Of a stretch of 64,000 nt of DNA, positions 62,540 through 64,000 are shown piece after piece (positions within the stretch are counted from its first letter, which is position 1; the number at the start of each line of letters is the position of its first letter). The position numbers and the translations under genes are program-made. The notes beneath the pieces are model-generated. The model worked only from the letters and a program-made list of their open reading frames with translations, ran no database searches and was not told where the DNA came from. This DNA comes from Chamaesiphon minutus PCC 6605 (GTDB taxonomy: Bacteria; Cyanobacteriota; Cyanobacteriia; Cyanobacteriales; Chamaesiphonaceae): positions 1,302,001 through 1,366,000 of the forward strand of contig NC_019697.1 of NCBI RefSeq assembly GCF_000317145.1, given 5' to 3'.

Positions 62540-63265
62540 ATGACCCAGACGACCACAGAACTCGATTTTACGACCCTAGATGCCGAACTGAGTACGCAAA
62601 GTCCCCAAGCGATCGTCAAACGGGCATTGAGTTTATTCGATAATATTGCCATTTCATTCAGTGGGGCTGAAGATGTGGTGTTGATTGACATGGCGTACAA
62701 GATTAACCCCAATGTCAAAGTCTTCAGTCTCGATACTGGTCGTCTCCATCCCGAAACATATCAATTTATCGATCGCGTCAGAAAGCATTACAATATCTCG
62801 ATCGATGTCATGTATCCAGAAGCAGCGGCTGTCGAAGCACTGGTCCAAGCCAAAGGTTTATTTAGCTTCTACGAAGATGGACATCAAGAATGCTGTGGCG
62901 TGCGCAAAGTTGCCCCCCTCCGGCGCAAATTAGCCACCCTCGATGCTTGGATTACCGGACAACGCAAGGATCAAAGTCCTTCGACTCGCGCTGCTGTACC
63001 TGTCATTCAAGCTGATGGAGCCTTCGGTACGCCCGAACATCCGTTAGTTAAGTTCAATCCCTTGGCAAACTGGTCGTCTGCGGATGTCTGGACGTATATT
63101 CGCGCCCTCGAAGTCCCCTACAACTCACTCCACGAACGCGGTTTTATTAGTATCGGTTGCGAACCCTGCACCAAACCCACTCTCCCCCAACAACACGAAC
63201 GCGAAGGTCGCTGGTGGTGGGAAGAAGCCACTCAAAAAGAATGCGGTTTACACGCTCCTAAGTAG
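62540..63265 (+). CDS. cysH: Phosphoadenylyl/adenylyl-sulfate reductase
   Basis: About 241 residues from the ATG at 62540 ([20 protein letters not shown]). Signatures: [19 protein letters not shown] (P-loop-like PP motif), [17 protein letters not shown], and the C-terminal KECGLH with catalytic Cys. Two Cys pairs, ECCGVRKV and GCEPCTKP, mark the [4Fe-4S] form, which usually reduces APS. It supplies sulfite for Cys synthesis. The start choice removes 21 codons of upstream non-conserved sequence. A good terminator follows. Confidence 0.93.
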   Translation: MTQTTTELDFTTLDAELSTQSPQAIVKRALSLFDNIAISFSGAEDVVLIDMAYKINPNVKVFSLDTGRLHPETYQFIDRVRKHYNISIDVMYPEAAAVEALVQAKGLFSFYEDGHQECCGVRKVAPLRRKLATLDAWITGQRKDQSPSTRAAVPVIQADGAFGTPEHPLVKFNPLANWSSADVWTYIRALEVPYNSLHERGFISIGCEPCTKPTLPQQHEREGRWWWEEATQKECGLHAPK

Positions 63266-63314
63266 GTGTTGTACTTTCGCAAATTAATGTCGTTATTCGC
63301 ACAATAAGGAAAAG

Positions 63315-63356
63315 GAACGCCGAAATAAAGATTATCTGCACTTCGGCGTTCTTTTT
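63315..63356 (+). terminator. Rho-independent terminator after cysH
   Basis: GAACGCCGAA (63315-63324) pairs with TTCGGCGTTC (63342-63351), followed by a T-run (TTTTTG). The loop of 17 bases is long but the stem is perfect. Confidence 0.82.
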
Positions 63357-63407
63357 GTGGGAATCCTGTATTGTACTGTCATTCAATAATCGCTATTTGA
63401 GATTTAG

Positions 63408-64000
<593 letters not shown>

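Overview
The window reads as a cyanobacterial chromosome. GATCG and the HIP1-type octamer GCGATCGC are very frequent, there is a biliverdin-type phytochrome with an Rcp1-like response regulator, and short dispersed repeats of the GTTGGCGTAGCC type known from cyanobacteria occur. I cannot name a species. I see no rRNA or tRNA genes.

Layout. 1-2.8 kb: a light-sensing two-component cluster (phytochrome kinase and two response regulators, all minus strand) whose kinase has lost most of its ATPase domain. 2.9-50.0 kb: a large, worn defence and mobile-element island. 50.0-64 kb: intact, ordinary genes (membrane-anchored coiled-coil protein, OFA transporter, TPR protein, secreted WGxxGxxG protein, CBM20/SGNH/cysteine-peptidase-like fusion, acyl-CoA synthetase, PhoD-like phosphatase, CysH, start of phosphoglucomutase).

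The island in order: a solo TnpB element inside an AbiE toxin gene; an IS4 element with clean ends and target duplication; an ISL3 remnant and a broken CHAT-protease gene; a ParD/ParE pair whose toxin is frameshifted by a short dispersed repeat; a two-gene cassette of a HipA-like kinase plus a HIRAN-like protein (copy 1); an IS1 element at a rearrangement joint; a BREX locus that lacks its 5' part (pglX 3' end, an inserted XRE/nucleotidyltransferase-like pair, pglZ, brxD, brxHI); an uncharacterised minus-strand operon with a ParA-like P-loop protein and an AAA+ ATPase, interrupted by an IS982 element; an IS630 remnant; a decayed class 1 DISARM locus (drmA 5' part, drmMI, drmD) into which a second HipA-like/HIRAN cassette, a DUF559 nuclease, a DUF433/DUF5615 toxin-antitoxin pair and a Panacea-domain gene are set; a three-gene group of a STAND-WD40 NTPase, a small helical protein and a 1125-residue protein that share an amyloid-like sequence motif; and type I cas8-cas7-cas5 remnants, a vestigial CRISPR array and a Tn7-like transposon end that truncates a SnoaL-like gene.

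The most promising material is (i) the STAND/small-effector/large-protein group with the shared D-x-x-Q-x-I-G...N-V-x-G-N-x-T-I motif, which looks like amyloid-signalled NLR immunity; (ii) the duplicated HIRAN/HipA-like kinase cassette, present in both gene orders beside BREX and DISARM; (iii) a winged-helix-like C-terminal domain shared by PglZ and a membrane-anchored coiled-coil protein; and (iv) signs of a degraded CRISPR-associated transposon. Many defence genes are broken in identifiable ways (nonsense codons, single-base frameshifts, short-repeat insertions), while several antitoxin-like genes beside them stay open.
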